The notes under the pieces: generated by a model | Databases searched by the model: none | Told to the model about the DNA's origin: nothing | The model's input: the letters and a program-made list of their open reading frames with translations, nothing else | From: Fragum whitleyi | Lineage: Eukaryota > Mollusca > Bivalvia > Cardiida > Cardiidae | Direction of reading: 5' to 3' | DNA length: 64,000 nucleotides | Assembly: GCA_948146395.1 (NCBI GenBank) | Contig: OX411543.1 | Span: 33,375,058-33,439,057 of the forward strand | Part shown: piece after piece, positions 48,801 to 56,900 of the stretch | Layout of the letters: each line of letters starts with the position of its first letter | How positions within the stretch are numbered: position 1 is the stretch's first letter | Translations under genes and position numbers: made by a program

Positions 48801-51568
48801 GTGCAGTCTGATCTTTAGTCTGTACCACCCAGTTGTCCATCATTAAACAGAAAAATTGAGAAAAGAATTGAAATAATAATAAAAATAGTGATAATAATGA
48901 TAATAAATGAAAATTAAAAATGACTCAAAACTAGGGAATCTTTTACTTTCAATTCTTTGCTTTTCATGCAATATAAACTAGGTTTTTATTTACGATGACA
49001 AGGTTTAAATACCATCTATACTTAGCAAAAAAAGAAACTTTACTTGACTTACCTACGGCTTTTGTGTTGTTATGAACCATATAGAATGAAAATGCAACTA
49101 CTACATGAAACTTTAAAGCAATATCTGTCGGTTTATGGAAGGTTTAGCACCAACTGTCCGTTAAATGAGGGGTTTATTGGTGGTAAAAGGACAAAGGGGT
49201 CGATTTCAAAAATCACAGAAATGAAGGAAAGTGTATCGGTGATATTTTAAGTAACATTCATTGAAGTGTTTGACTTAAAGCCGTTCCAATATCATCAGTG
49301 ACCAATGTCTGAGCTAAACACCCATAATGGTCTTGCAGTTATCCTTCCTTTAATGAAATAAATGAGAAAATATGCGATTGTAACAACGCCTCTACATGAT
49401 GTCACAAGGGGCCTTTCATATATGAAGCGACAACTTAAGTGGTTGCGCACAGAGTTTTTGTTAAAAAGTTTGGTTTTTAATGTTGTTATCAATAGTTGTA
49501 CATTTAAAATTCGATGGCTGGTGTACCTATCCATAATTTCTTGTCGTTTCTAAAGACACGGCTTGAACATTTCATCTGAGCAACCAGTCGCCAATCTATC
49601 TTAGGTATATCATTCGCCAATTCAGTGGGAGACAAATGACACTACTCACAATGACTTTTGTCAAATATGGGATGAGAGATGGCCGAGCTGGAGATTGAGC
49701 CCACGAACCCATAATTGAAAGCCTGACGCGTTACCGGGCTTTACAGTTCTAAACCATTATGTAAAAATGAGAATTGCCTGTCCCAAGTAGCCAAAATTTA
49801 GAGTGGTGTTATGAATAGACATGCAAGCCCTATGCACACCCGTAGTCTGATTTCTGCCTTTTTTCGATTGCTATAGCATACCCGGTTCAAAGAATTGTGC
49901 AATCATTTTTGGTTTTTCTTGTCAATGCTACGACATGAGTGTAACTGATTAATAAAAAACACTCAAAATAAACTTCAGGCAGCTGCACATGAGTATGTGA
50001 CCAAAATCGGAAGTGACAAACGCATAAGCCCGGGCTCACTTCAATGGAGCAAAATCATGCATCCGTGTAATCTCTGTCGTTGGCTCGACTAGCTCATGTA
50101 AATAAAGTGGGCGTATACTTACTGTAAGTCATTCAAAACAGACCAAAAAGTAAGTAAAGTTTCTTTTTTTGCTATGTATAAACCAATATTGATGATATTG
50201 ACTTTTTCAGAACCTTGTAATTACAGCTTTATACAACCTGTAGTTACAAAGCACTAGAAGAAAACCGGTGATATGTAATATTTAATATGAACGTGTGCGG
50301 TAAAAAAACCAGAGGTAAAAATGCCATAGGTAAAAATGTCAGAAGTAAAAATGCCATAGGTAATAATGCCATATACCTTTTATGATTGTAGTGGAGACAT
50401 AGCCTGGTTGACCTTGATTTATCGTGGAACAATTTTAAGTCAGACATTCTACAGAACACTGTCTCGTCATTATGTTCTCAACAATCTCCTTGTATTATAC
50501 AACAAATGAGCATGGTTGGGACTAGTATATCTATGGATATGGTCAGGTAAAATTCATGTTTGTTTTAGTGTAAAATCCATTCTTTTCAGTGGTTTATCGA
50601 GAAATAACGGTAGATTTTCACTTGGTAATCTTACCGTAAAAGCAGTGAAATTATGAAAAACTTATACCCTGCTTTTGTGAATTTCATCCTATTTGATGTC
50701 ATCTATGCTGGGCAAAAATAGTGATGTCACAATGAACGTTGCATAGCAATCACACAAAAAATGACACGCTTTACGAAAATATGTCCTAGAAATTTCACAT
50801 TTTGTCTCATTTTTGCATTAAAGAAATAGAATAATCGTTTGTTTTTCGAGTAAGATCGATTAATATTTTATTTTGTGAACAACATAAGCTATATTTTCAC
50901 TTGTGGCTCTACCACTCGTGAAAATAAAGCTTTTGTTGTTCACTCAATGAAATATTAATCAATCTTACACTGAAACAAACAATTATCCTCTATATCTGCT
51001 ATTTTGTGAACAACAAAATCGTAATTTTATTGAAATGCCACAACTGAAAATTTTGTCTGTTACTCTGTTTGTCCGTCTGTCTGAAAAAAACTTTAACATT
51101 GGCCATAACTTTTGAATTGTAAGTTATAGAGCCTTCATGATTTCTTCATTGTTTGGCAGAGTTGTTCTTTACCTTGTACTGATGTGCCATTTGAAAGAAA
51201 TTATTTGATTAGTGGAAGTTCAAGGGATGAATGAAGGTTTGGCTTGTTTCAATAACAATGCTCATTTTGATAGGAGATTTTGGTACAACACAGTAATTTG
51301 TTAGATTTAATTTATGATAAAGGTATTCAAATTTCTTTTTGATCTATGGTCATTTTAATGCATGTAAAGTATTAAATTTACAGTTTCGTTTATCAATCAT
51401 GAAATACTTCATATACATTATTTACTTTATTTCTATAGAAAGTTGTTGAAAAGCCTACCCAATCTTGAAAGTCTGGATCTTACCTCATGTAGAGATGTTT
51501 CAAGGGGATGTAAAAGAGAATACAAGTCAAAGAAGGAGCTAGAGGCACTGAGACAGGCAGTGAAATGA
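33714..51568 (+). CDS. FBXL6: FBXL6-like F-box/leucine-rich-repeat protein, ten-exon gene model
   Basis: Join 33714-33841, 35242-35490, 36072-36264, 37299-37430, 39102-39224, 41657-41818, 44085-44179, 47985-48150, 50392-50546, 51439-51568; 1533 nt, 510 aa, every junction GT-AG and in phase. F-box proteins are substrate adaptors of SCF (SKP1-CUL1-F-box) ubiquitin ligases. Order: acidic patch DDDDSD near residue 36, Lys-rich nuclear-localisation-like stretch about 50-76, F-box from about 98 (LPPLPVEIWEKIFEYV) to about 145, then leucine-rich repeats (HLNLSGS, HINLARC, DIDLSGT, HLDIS, VLDMRGC, LDLDLS-like, SLDLTSC). The end, DVSRGCKREYKSKKELE, resembles the end of vertebrate FBXL6 as I recall it, and the length is close to the human 539 aa. 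ATG 33714 has A at -3. An in-frame ATG at 33651 would require the AG at 33662-33663 not to be an acceptor. Confidence 0.85.
34150..34880 (+). mobile_element. HINE-like fragment with 165-bp tandem core
   Basis: Units marked by TCTCTGAAACCAGAAGGCAG recur three to four times. The end, TTCAGGTGAGTGATCTAGGA with CATCATGGTCC, matches the element end at 19228-19271. In FBXL6-like intron 1. Confidence 0.55.
34974..35213 (-). repeat. MITE family F, copy 1
   Basis: ATCTTTGTCATGCTGAAAAA at the left and TTCAGCATGACAAGGATTTAAT at the right are inverted termini; CACAAATGTGCAGGCTGAT inside. Adjacent to FBXL6-like exon 2. Confidence 0.65.
35242..35490 (+). CDS. FBXL6: FBXL6-like exon 2 with Lys-rich region and F-box
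   Basis: Acceptor AG at 35240-35241 and donor GTGAGT at 35491; phase 2 to phase 2. It encodes an SSEDE acidic stretch, a Lys/Arg-rich segment, and the F-box core LPVEIWEKIFEYV. A MITE (34974-35213) ends just upstream of the acceptor. Confidence 0.85.
36072..36264 (+). CDS. FBXL6: FBXL6-like exon 3 (end of F-box, first LRR)
   Basis: Acceptor TTTACAG ends at 36071 and donor GTAACA starts at 36265. It encodes APYVCELWSDLSKKMRLWKK, the usual second half of an F-box (V-C-x-x-W then L-W), and the first LRR HLNLSGSKL. Ends in phase 0. Confidence 0.85.
36428..36656 (+). mobile_element. MITE family D, copy 2, in FBXL6-like intron 3
   Basis: TTAACCCTTTGCTGTTTAAT to AAACAGGAAAGGGTTAA, with the AGAAGAAATTGCTTCTGACA hairpin. 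Confidence 0.75.
37299..37430 (+). CDS. FBXL6: FBXL6-like exon 4 (LRR)
   Basis: 44 codons, phase 0 on both sides, acceptor TATCACAG and donor GTAAGT. Contains the cysteine-containing LRR pattern CPQLAHINLARCDKL and then LLRDIDLSGT. Confidence 0.85.
37690..37960 (+). repeat. HINE-like fragment
   Basis: ATAATCTCCGCATCATAAGA with TGTCCACCTGTCTGTTGGTC and AAGGTCAAGGCCATGTGACA: a microsatellite-like tract, then an AAGGTCAAGG unit as in 9880-11360. Weak. Confidence 0.35.
38094..38514 (-). mobile_element. MITE family C, copy 3, in FBXL6-like intron 4
   Basis: Reverse orientation: ATTCATTGAGTGAACAATAA first, then the hairpin, then CAGGGTATAAGTTTTTGATA and ATAAACCATCGAAAAGCATT. Confidence 0.75.
38751..38974 (+). 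mobile_element. MITE family D, copy 3, in FBXL6-like intron 4
   Basis: TTAACCCTTTCCTGTTTAAT to AACAGGAAAGGGTTAA; high similarity to copy 2 over its length. Confidence 0.75.
39102..39224 (+). CDS. FBXL6: FBXL6-like exon 5 (LRR)
   Basis: 41 codons, phase 0, acceptor TATTGCAG and donor GTAAAT. Encodes LSNIASTCSTHLTKLVLTNN, an LRR. A 400-bp MITE starts about 15 bp after the donor. Confidence 0.82.
39240..39632 (+). mobile_element. MITE family C, copy 4, in FBXL6-like intron 5
   Basis: Begins 15 bp after the exon 5 donor: TTTTTCGAGGAATTACGG, AAACTTATGCCCTGCTTTTG, hairpin arms, ACGATTATCCTCTATATA. Confidence 0.72.
39706..39785 (+). repeat. tRNA-like SINE head or tRNA pseudogene
   Basis: TTGGTCTAGAGGTAGAGC gives an A box and GGTCCAGAGTTCAATTA a weak B box. 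Followed by a non-tRNA body; no full cloverleaf. Confidence 0.45.
40210..40445 (+). mobile_element. tRNA-derived SINE, in FBXL6-like intron 5
   Basis: A box TTTGGTAGAGCGTTGGAC and B box GGGTTTGATTCCC in a tRNA-like head, then a body with TTATCTTAGACCTATGTGGG and a distal CCAGGAATCCATTGTTA. A diverged inverted copy of the same family is at 1425-1640. Confidence 0.7.
40490..40635 (+). repeat. HINE-like element fragment
   Basis: GAAACTTGGAATGTGTGTTC, ATGAGCTATCCAGACAAT and CACCTGTAGCCAAGCGTTA match the distal half of the elements at 44292 and 52315. Confidence 0.45.
40983..41636 (+). repeat. Repeat family E, copy 5, split by another insertion
   Basis: Left part 40983-41150 (GTACAGATAAGAGGGGTAAA to AAAAATACC); right part from about 41607 (ATACCCCCTGCTATCTGTACC). 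Between them is a separate element. Confidence 0.65.
41151..41606. mobile_element. Small TIR element nested in repeat family E
   Basis: Left end CTGGGCCTTCTCT and right end AGAGAAGGCCCTG are inverted. ATACC on both sides suggests a short target duplication. The interior is rich in TTTGGCGA/TTGGCTCC motifs. The TIR type recalls hAT elements, but the usual 8-bp duplication is not visible. Confidence 0.5.
41657..41818 (+). CDS. FBXL6: FBXL6-like exon 6 (two LRRs)
   Basis: 54 codons, phase 0, acceptor ATTTTTCAG and donor GTAAGG. Encodes CPNLEHLDISHITL and CPNLKVLGLANSSF. A nested repeat (40983-41636) lies immediately upstream of the acceptor. Confidence 0.85.
42258..42470 (+). mobile_element. 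Short HINE-like element with GTCC microsatellite
   Basis: TTTTTATGCCCCCGATAGGG at the left; TGCCCCCGA is the inverse of TCGGGGGCA at 42431; ends GTGACAGCTCTTGTT. A (GTCC)n tract fills 42298-42372. Then AACTTTAACATTGGCCATAA, also found at 51090. Confidence 0.65.
42298..42372. repeat. GTCC microsatellite
   Basis: About 18 imperfect GTCC/GTCT units inside the HINE-like element at 42258. It creates a spurious RPSV-repeat reading frame. Confidence 0.9.
43273..43680 (+). mobile_element. MITE family C, copy 5 (most diverged), in intron 6
   Basis: TGGTGAATAATTGAGAAATA, AAAATTATCAAAAACTTATT and AGTAAGATCGATTGATATTT are recognisable; the hairpin arms no longer match well. Confidence 0.6.
43963..44063. 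mobile_element. Foldback element next to FBXL6-like exon 7
   Basis: GGGTCCGAAATTACCCCCC and GGGGGTGTATTTTGGACCC are inverted ends; the centre ATATAGACTAATAATATAAA pairs with its complement. It ends about 20 bp before the acceptor. Confidence 0.7.
44085..44179 (+). CDS. FBXL6: FBXL6-like exon 7
   Basis: 31 codons plus two bases (phase 0 to 2), acceptor ATACCACAG and donor GTGATT. Encodes FPNLEELSVAVTIDDF, an LRR. A foldback element ends about 20 bp before the exon. Confidence 0.8.
44292..44578 (+). mobile_element. HINE-like fragment
   Basis: CTTGGCATGTGTGTTCATCA, AAAATTATGCCCTTTATATG and the end GCAGTACTCTTGTTTT run parallel to the element at 52315-52642, but the start is eroded. Confidence 0.5.
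44658..44905. mobile_element. Foldback MITE family A, highly diverged copy
   Basis: Same order of motifs (GTGACACATCACAC, GGAAGTTCCATCTCAAAAGT, GGTAGAATGATCATTC), but the termini are eroded. In FBXL6-like intron 7. Confidence 0.5.
44915..46263 (+). mobile_element. HINE/pearl-like element with 165-bp tandem core
   Basis: Starts TTTTTAGCTCGCCCGGGACG with a GTCGGCGTC microsatellite; the core has about six units of 163-172 bp marked by ACTCATTAGGTGATAGGCTT and TTGACCTTGACCTT. AGCTCGCCC at the start is the inverse of GGGCGAGCT near 46231; ends GGACAACTCTTGTTTT. In FBXL6-like intron 7. Confidence 0.7.
46264..47800 (+). mobile_element. Second tandem-cored element abutting the first
   Basis: Starts immediately after the previous element's CTCTTGTTT with ATGTCGCCAAAGGTGGCC and GTCTGTCCGTTCGTCC. 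The core has about eight units of roughly 147 bp (CTCCTCCATTTATGGA, ATGAAACTTTCACAAAATGT, CACCTGACCTTG). No CTCTTGTT end is visible, so the right side is eroded. Confidence 0.65.
46702..47289 (+). repeat. Two near-identical 294-bp dimeric repeats
   Basis: CCTAGTCACCTGACCTTGTG occurs at 46702, 46996 and 47290, exactly 294 bp apart. The two intervening blocks look almost identical, whereas the two 147-bp halves within a block differ at several positions. Confidence 0.8.
47985..48150 (+). CDS. FBXL6: FBXL6-like exon 8 (LRRs)
   Basis: Phase 2 to 0, acceptor GGTTGCAG and donor GTATGT. Encodes ATKLRVLDMRGCKNV and AENLEQLYLSRSAV. It lies right after the tandem-repeat array at 46264-47800. Confidence 0.85.
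48403..48655 (+). repeat. MITE family F, copy 2
   Basis: TTAACCCTTATCATGCTGAA to TTCAGCATGACAAGGGTTAA, with GCCTGCACAAATGTGCAGTC. In FBXL6-like intron 8. Confidence 0.7.
48726..49013 (+). repeat. MITE family F, copy 3 (diverged)
   Basis: CAACCCTTGTTATGCTAGGC at the left, ACATGTGCAGTCTGATCTTT inside, ATGACAAGGTTTAAAT at the right. Only about 70 bp after copy 2. Confidence 0.6.
49021..50176. mobile_element. TA-flanked TIR element, 1156 bp
   Basis: TIRs CTTAGCAAAAAAAGAAACTT and (complement) CATAGCAAAAAAAGAAACTT, continuing TTACTTgACTT/TTACTTACTT, with TA on both sides. Tc1/mariner-like by target and TIR style. No convincing transposase; a tRNA-like SINE fragment is inside. In FBXL6-like intron 8. 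Confidence 0.7.
49660..49750 (-). repeat. tRNA-like SINE fragment inside a mariner-type element
   Basis: The reverse complement has AGCCCGGTAACGCGTCAGGC and GGGTTCGTGGGCTC, reminiscent of degenerate A and B boxes. Embedded in 49021-50176, so it inserted later or was carried along. Confidence 0.35.
50392..50546 (+). CDS. FBXL6: FBXL6-like exon 9 (LRR)
   Basis: 51 codons plus two bases; acceptor TGATTGTAG and donor GTAAAA. Encodes WRHSLVDLDLSWNNF and continues to SISMDMVR. The donor is weak but the phase fits the next exon. Confidence 0.8.
50578..50997 (+). mobile_element. MITE family C, copy 6, in FBXL6-like intron 9
   Basis: GGTTTATCGAGAAATAACGG at the left, hairpin with TGTGGCTCTACCACTCGTG at its loop, and CAATTATCCTCTATATC at the right. 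Starts about 30 bp after the exon 9 donor. Confidence 0.75.
51045..51300 (+). repeat. HINE-like element fragment
   Basis: TCTGTTTGTCCGTCTGTCTG and AACTTTAACATTGGCCATAA match the 42258 element; no end is visible. In FBXL6-like intron 9. Confidence 0.45.
51439..51568 (+). CDS. FBXL6: FBXL6-like exon 10 and stop
   Basis: Acceptor TTTCTATAG ends at 51438. Encodes LPNLESLDLTSCRDVSRG, then a basic tail ending ALRQAVK and TGA at 51566. No canonical AATAAA is obvious in the next 200 bp, so the 3' end is not defined. Confidence 0.85.
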
Positions 51569-51779
51569 GATCATCTGAATAAGCAGTTCTTACATGGAAA
51601 TACATGAACCTTATTTAATCAGTCCCTTTCATTTAACCAACAACGACTGATTTGATCTGAAATGGGTATAAAAATTTCTCTAGTTGTTCCACAGATATTC
51701 TCATATCCATACCTAGTTTGCTGTGTTAAGGGACAAATACATGATCAATATTTTTGACAACGATATGTAGGGGTTATTT

Positions 51780-51930
51780 AACATAATCGAGTACAATACT
51801 GAATTCTTTTGGATAAATCCCCTGCAGAACCGGTCTATAATTGACGAGGCGGCAGCCGAATTAAAATATAGACTGGTTCTGCAGGGTACAAATCAAATGA
51901 ATTCAGTATTGTACTCGATCTTGTTAAATG
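51780..51930. repeat. Foldback downstream of the FBXL6-like gene
   Basis: ATCGAGTACAATACTGAATT and AATTCAGTATTGTACTCGAT pair; a second arm, CCCTGCAGAACCGGTCTATA, pairs with TATAGACTGGTTCTGCAGGG around a 30-bp loop. About 210 bp after the stop codon. Confidence 0.75.
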
Positions 51931-52314
51931 ACATCTTTATTTCACACCATACACTAAAAGTTCCAGACTTTACAATTTGCGGTGAAGCTGCAGTCCCGAA
52001 TATCGATATCATCATTTTTCGCGGCCCTTTCAATGTATCAAACCCTCTGCTCGGAGGTATTGAAATAATATTTGTCTCAAGGAGATTTTTGTTATCTACT
52101 TTTATTATATTCAGGCTTTGAAAGTAAAAGAAAAATGCATGTCACATTGAGAATTACAAAATGGTGATGTTTCTTGATTTCAGAAAATCGTTTGTCACCA
52201 TGAAAATTTCAAGTGACGACGGGTAGTCAATCTGTTTTATGTTAATTACATATTATAATTAGTAAGCACTGTTCGACTTTTCACTTGAGGTAAACATTTC
52301 ACTGAGATTCCTAT

Positions 52315-52642
52315 TTTTAGCTCGGCTGTTTTCGGAGAAAACCCGAGGTATTGCTATAGCCTCCGTGTCGTCGTCGTTGTCGTCGTCGTCGTCGTTGTCG
52401 TCGTCGTTGTCGTCGTCGTGCGAAAACTTTGACATTTTGTTATATCTCTGGCTCTACTGAAGGCATTCACTTGAAACTTGGCACACATGTTCATCATCAA
52501 AAGAGCAACCTATACGATCAAGGGGATAACTCTAGATGCATTTTGTGCAAATTATGCCCCTTTTCCGACTTAGATTTTTTCCCACCATCCAGCACTCGAC
52601 AGCCGAGCGTAGGCACCCGTAGGCGGTGCTCTTGTTAGAATA
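52315..52642 (+). mobile_element. HINE-like element with GTC microsatellite
   Basis: TTTTTAGCTCGGCTGTTTTC at the start, a (GTCGTC)n tract at 52369-52418, then ACTTGGCACACATGTTCATC, and CAGCCGAGCG, the inverse of the start, before GTAGGCGGTGCTCTTGTT. Confidence 0.65.
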
Positions 52643-52945
52643 TTTGTTTCTTTCAATTTTATCATGTTTATAGTGATCACGGACCACGTGACGTAACGAA
52701 AATTTGTAGAATACCTGTCTCTAGTATCGATAGATCTAGGGGCAGTTACCCAGCCTATCTAACCCTTTTTACTTTTTCTTTTATATAAAAATGTTCTTAG
52801 CAGCTTTTAATGAAATACATTATTAATTCACGTTGTTATGCAATCTGTATGTATTAAAACAAATTTTTATTAAAAACTATCTGAATTTTTTTTTACACAA
52901 AAAATTTCCGGCTCTCTCGAAATTGTTTTTAATCTGTTTTTAATA

Positions 52946-53048
52946 GCCCCCCCCCCCCCCCCCCCCCAAAAAAAAGGGGGGGAATATCCCAGACCAATTT
53001 TCCGATGGAGTAACAACGTAAGAGACTTTTATATGACCCCCCCCCCCC
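52946..53048. repeat. Poly(C), A/G homopolymer and second poly(C) run
   Basis: A run of about 23 C, then A8 and G7, then another run of about 11 C, next to the 5' edge of the LINE fragment. Homopolymers of this kind are error-prone in sequencing and assembly. Confidence 0.7.
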
Positions 53049-53958
53049 TGAAAAACAATAAGACAGCAAAAGATGAACATAAACTACAACAACATGGAGT
53101 GAAAGGAAGTACATTGTACCCTCAACTGGATCAGAGCATTCCTCATTGGCAGAACCCAAGCTGTAGTGCTGGAAGGGGAGAGCTCGTCCGAGGTCCCTGT
53201 GACATCTGGAGTGCCCCAGGGATGTGTGCTTGGACCTCTCCTCTTCCTGCTCTACATAAATGACCTACCACAAAATGTAAAATCTCAAGTCAGACTATTC
53301 GCAGACGATACAGCTATCTACCTAACAGTTGGATCCTCGGATGATAGGGACACCCTCCAAGCAGACCTGGATACTTTGCAGACATGGGAACGAGCCTGGG
53401 ACATGGAGTTCAACCCAAGCAAATGTCAGGTAATTCACATTACCAGAGCAAAGAAGACGTTGGACACCCAGTACTCCCTCCATGACCAGGTACTCGAGTC
53501 CACAAATACTGCAAAGTATCTTGGTGTCACTTTCTCCGGGGACCTCAGCTGGAATGAACACATCAACTCTATAACTGCAAAAGCAAACAGGACGCTTGGG
53601 TTCATTAAAAGGAACGTCAAAACTAAGAATGAAAAAGTCAAAGAACTGGCCTACAAATCTCTGATACGTCCACAAGTAGAATACTGCTCCTCAATCTGGT
53701 CCCCCCACACCAAAAACAACATTAACCAAACCGAAATGGTCCAAAGAAGAGCAGCTAGGTGGGTCAAAAGTAGATTCTCTCCATATGACAGCGTCACTAA
53801 TATTTTGAATGAACTTGGTTGGAGATCACTAGAAAACAGACGTATCGATGCTAGAATGATGTTTTTCAAAATTATAAACGGCCATGTTGCTATTAATCTA
53901 CCATCATACTTTGAGAGACCCATCAGACTCGCTCGTCACATGCACCCCCATGCCTATA
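53045..53958 (+). mobile_element. LINE reverse transcriptase, 5'-truncated part (jockey/CR1-like)
   Basis: The continuous frame from 53166 encodes the C-terminal half of a non-LTR retrotransposon reverse transcriptase. SGVPQG lies near 53211, the catalytic FADD is at 53298-53309, FNPSKCQ near 53410, TKYLGV-like TAKYLGV near 53513, and the thumb has EYCSSIWSPH. Upstream, WIRAFLIGRTQ is readable in the same frame back to a stop, and HGVKGSTL in another frame shows a frameshift, so the 5' end is decayed or truncated near a homopolymer run. The ORF is broken at 53959 by a TIR element; the rest of its 3' end lies at 58275-58611. Confidence 0.85.
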
Positions 53959-56900
53959 TAGTGCGGTTCCTTATGTACAAAAAAGGGCTCCCGTAGGATT
54001 TTCGTGCTGAAATTGATTTTTTGGTTTTAATTGATTGTTTAGGGGTCAAGTAATCGCAAACTATGCGGGTCCAAATTTTCCGAGCCCATTCCCCGATTTT
54101 ATGGGCTCTCAAAGGAGCCCGTATGAGCAAAATAGGTATTTTCCTAAAAGAGGGCTTATGAGATGTGCTTTTTTCCTAAAATAATTTCTTTAGTTTGGCT
54201 GTGTATTTAGTGTTGATTGAAGAGAAAAATATACAAAAATCCATGTTTTAAAAGCTTATTGCACCATTTTATGGGCTCTCACAGAGCCCAAAATAGCCAT
54301 TTTGGTGTTTTGGCGCTAAATGAAGCCCATAAGAGAAGGGTTTGTGTGTGTTTTGCATAATGCAAATATACCAAAGATTAAAGATATATTTCGTAAAATT
54401 TGGGTTTTTTTTTTCAATGTTGCTCGCGTGTACCACAAATGGTATCAATGATCTCTTTGGGCCGGATATATTCTGTTTAAATTTCCTAACCAATTAACCT
54501 ACTTTTTTCGATTATATGGACCCTTAATAAGCCCATATGAGTCAATATGGTTACTTTGCCAACAATTTGGTTCAAGAAAAGATTTCTGAAGAATGTTATT
54601 TCTGAAGCCTTATGAGGTAATGGATGCGGGTCTCGGTAAAACATATGTGAATCAATTTTGCAAAGCCCATACCTATTTCATTGGCGCTCAATGGAGCCAA
54701 TAAGAACATTTTTCGGCATTCTGTAAAGATACGATGGATAAATATGTTTTTATTTAATGTTGTATTTTTGCTTTGACATTTATAATTACCCACGGATAAA
54801 AATCACGTCGTCTTATTTTTGCTAGTTTGTCCGCTTTACTCTGTTTCAAATTGTTGTTGCTGCACTTAAACGTGTAGAGTAAAGTATACAATGTATATAA
54901 TGCATAGTTCGCTTATGCGTATAAATTTAAAACTGTATCAAACAACAAGTTCATCAATTAAGAGTAAGAGTTATAGATGTGTGCATCAGCTCTCTTCCTT
55001 TGAAATTTCTATCAACGACACACAATTGCTGCTGAACTTACAGATTTTTGATTCCTTAAGAATTGCCATTCTTGCAAACATTCTCAAGCATTCGCAGGCA
55101 AAACGCCTGCATCGTTTAACTACATGGTCCTACCTACAGACACTCTTATGGAAATGTCTATTAGTATATATCTCATCTGTTCTGATAAAATTTGCTGCAT
55201 TTTTTAAAAACAAGATAGTGAATCTTCCTAAAAATCAAGTAAAAGAGGTGATACTGAGACGCAGGCATATGGTTTGCAACGCTTATTACAAACAACTTCT
55301 TGTAACATATAAAGTTATATTATCTTTTATCTATTTTGTTTAATTTTTCATAGACATAAGTAACCAAAAATTCTTATCAACTACAACAACTTTATCATTT
55401 CAACTCGTTTTGACATGTTATAATCTCTAAAGAGGTGCATTTATGTCTCCTGGACTAGACCAAATCTAGGAACTCGTCATTTTAATGATATGCACTATAT
55501 TGGATGCCAGTTAAATTGCATCTACTTAACAGTAATCTGTGTACATGTAATCTTGCAGATTTGAATTATATTTGCTGCCTCGGGAAATGCATGTTTGGTA
55601 AAGAACATTATTGGGTATGGCCATCTGATTCTTGTTTTAATTTTGCAACCTACAAAGTGCAAACGAAAGCCCTTGAAAAAATGTCCCTATTCAATGGAGG
55701 GACTTTCTTGCTGACCATATGTATATACTAAAAAGGCGATACATATCAAGATAATGATAACAGTTATTACTTTAATACCAAGTTTTTCTATGGTAGATAT
55801 GTCTTCAAAGAAATAAAAATATACTTCAAGTTTTCTTAAGTGTATAGGTTGAAATTAATATGGAACAACCATTTGATAAGATATGAACGGACATTGTTAT
55901 TACCACTTCTAGTGCAAAACTAATGCAGTTCACTGTCCTGGTAACAGTTATGCTCGTTCAAATCTAATGAAACAGATTTTGACCAACTAGTTTTCATTGG
56001 TCATACAAGCGAATAGGTAAATGCTTTTTAGAAATCACCAACGATTAGCATGTTTTTTGGTTTGGAAGACGTGTAAAAAATGCACAGTGACAAGGAAAAT
56101 TTCTTTAAGCCAAGACAGAATGAAAATGTTTGGGTTTTTTACACTCACAAGAACAGCTCGATAACATCGAAAACTTTAATATTTGATTTATTATTGAAAC
56201 TTCGAAGTCATGGAAACAGCTTCTGTGATCATCTAAACATATTGTCATTCCTTGCATTGAGTCTCTTGACTATTTCGGTTCGAAACAATAAAGACAGTAA
56301 CGGTGGCAACTTAAAAGAAGATATAGGAAAGTGATCGTGAAGATCAGAACACTCATGATCACCACATTACAGATCGAGCGATTGTCTTTATCAGTAAAAT
56401 TGTCAAAAATTGTGTTTCTCATTCGATAAAAATAGATTTATTCTACTTCTTGACCTTACATCTCTCCACAATCCTGTATCTTAAAGTAAAGTCTAATCTA
56501 TCAGTAAAAAGGATGTGTTGACCATGGCTGTGTGCTTAAAGCTACTCTTTCACAGTTCTTTATCTAGAACAATTACAAATCGGGTTCTTAGATTCGGAAA
56601 TTTGTGCATTTTTCGATGATTAAGAATCGCACATGGGTATGGCACTAACAACAACTCTTTTAAAAAAAGGTAGCTTGAATGTTCGAAACGGCAAGGTCAG
56701 TGACGAACCAGTCTTTTTATATCCAGTCTTTAAATTTCGAAATTGTTAATTTTCGTTTATAATGTTTCATTTTTCGCATGTTTCGATATAAAGTTCCCCA
56801 ATTGACAAATACTTCGACCTTGGCCTTTAAAAGAATGGGACAAACAGAGGGAATTGCATGCGTAAATAGTTGACTCAAAATTTAAGATTAATTTTTTAGG

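Noticed and set aside
53322..53923. Minus-strand frames opposite the LINE polymerase
   Set aside because: Antisense shadows of the reverse-transcriptase frame.
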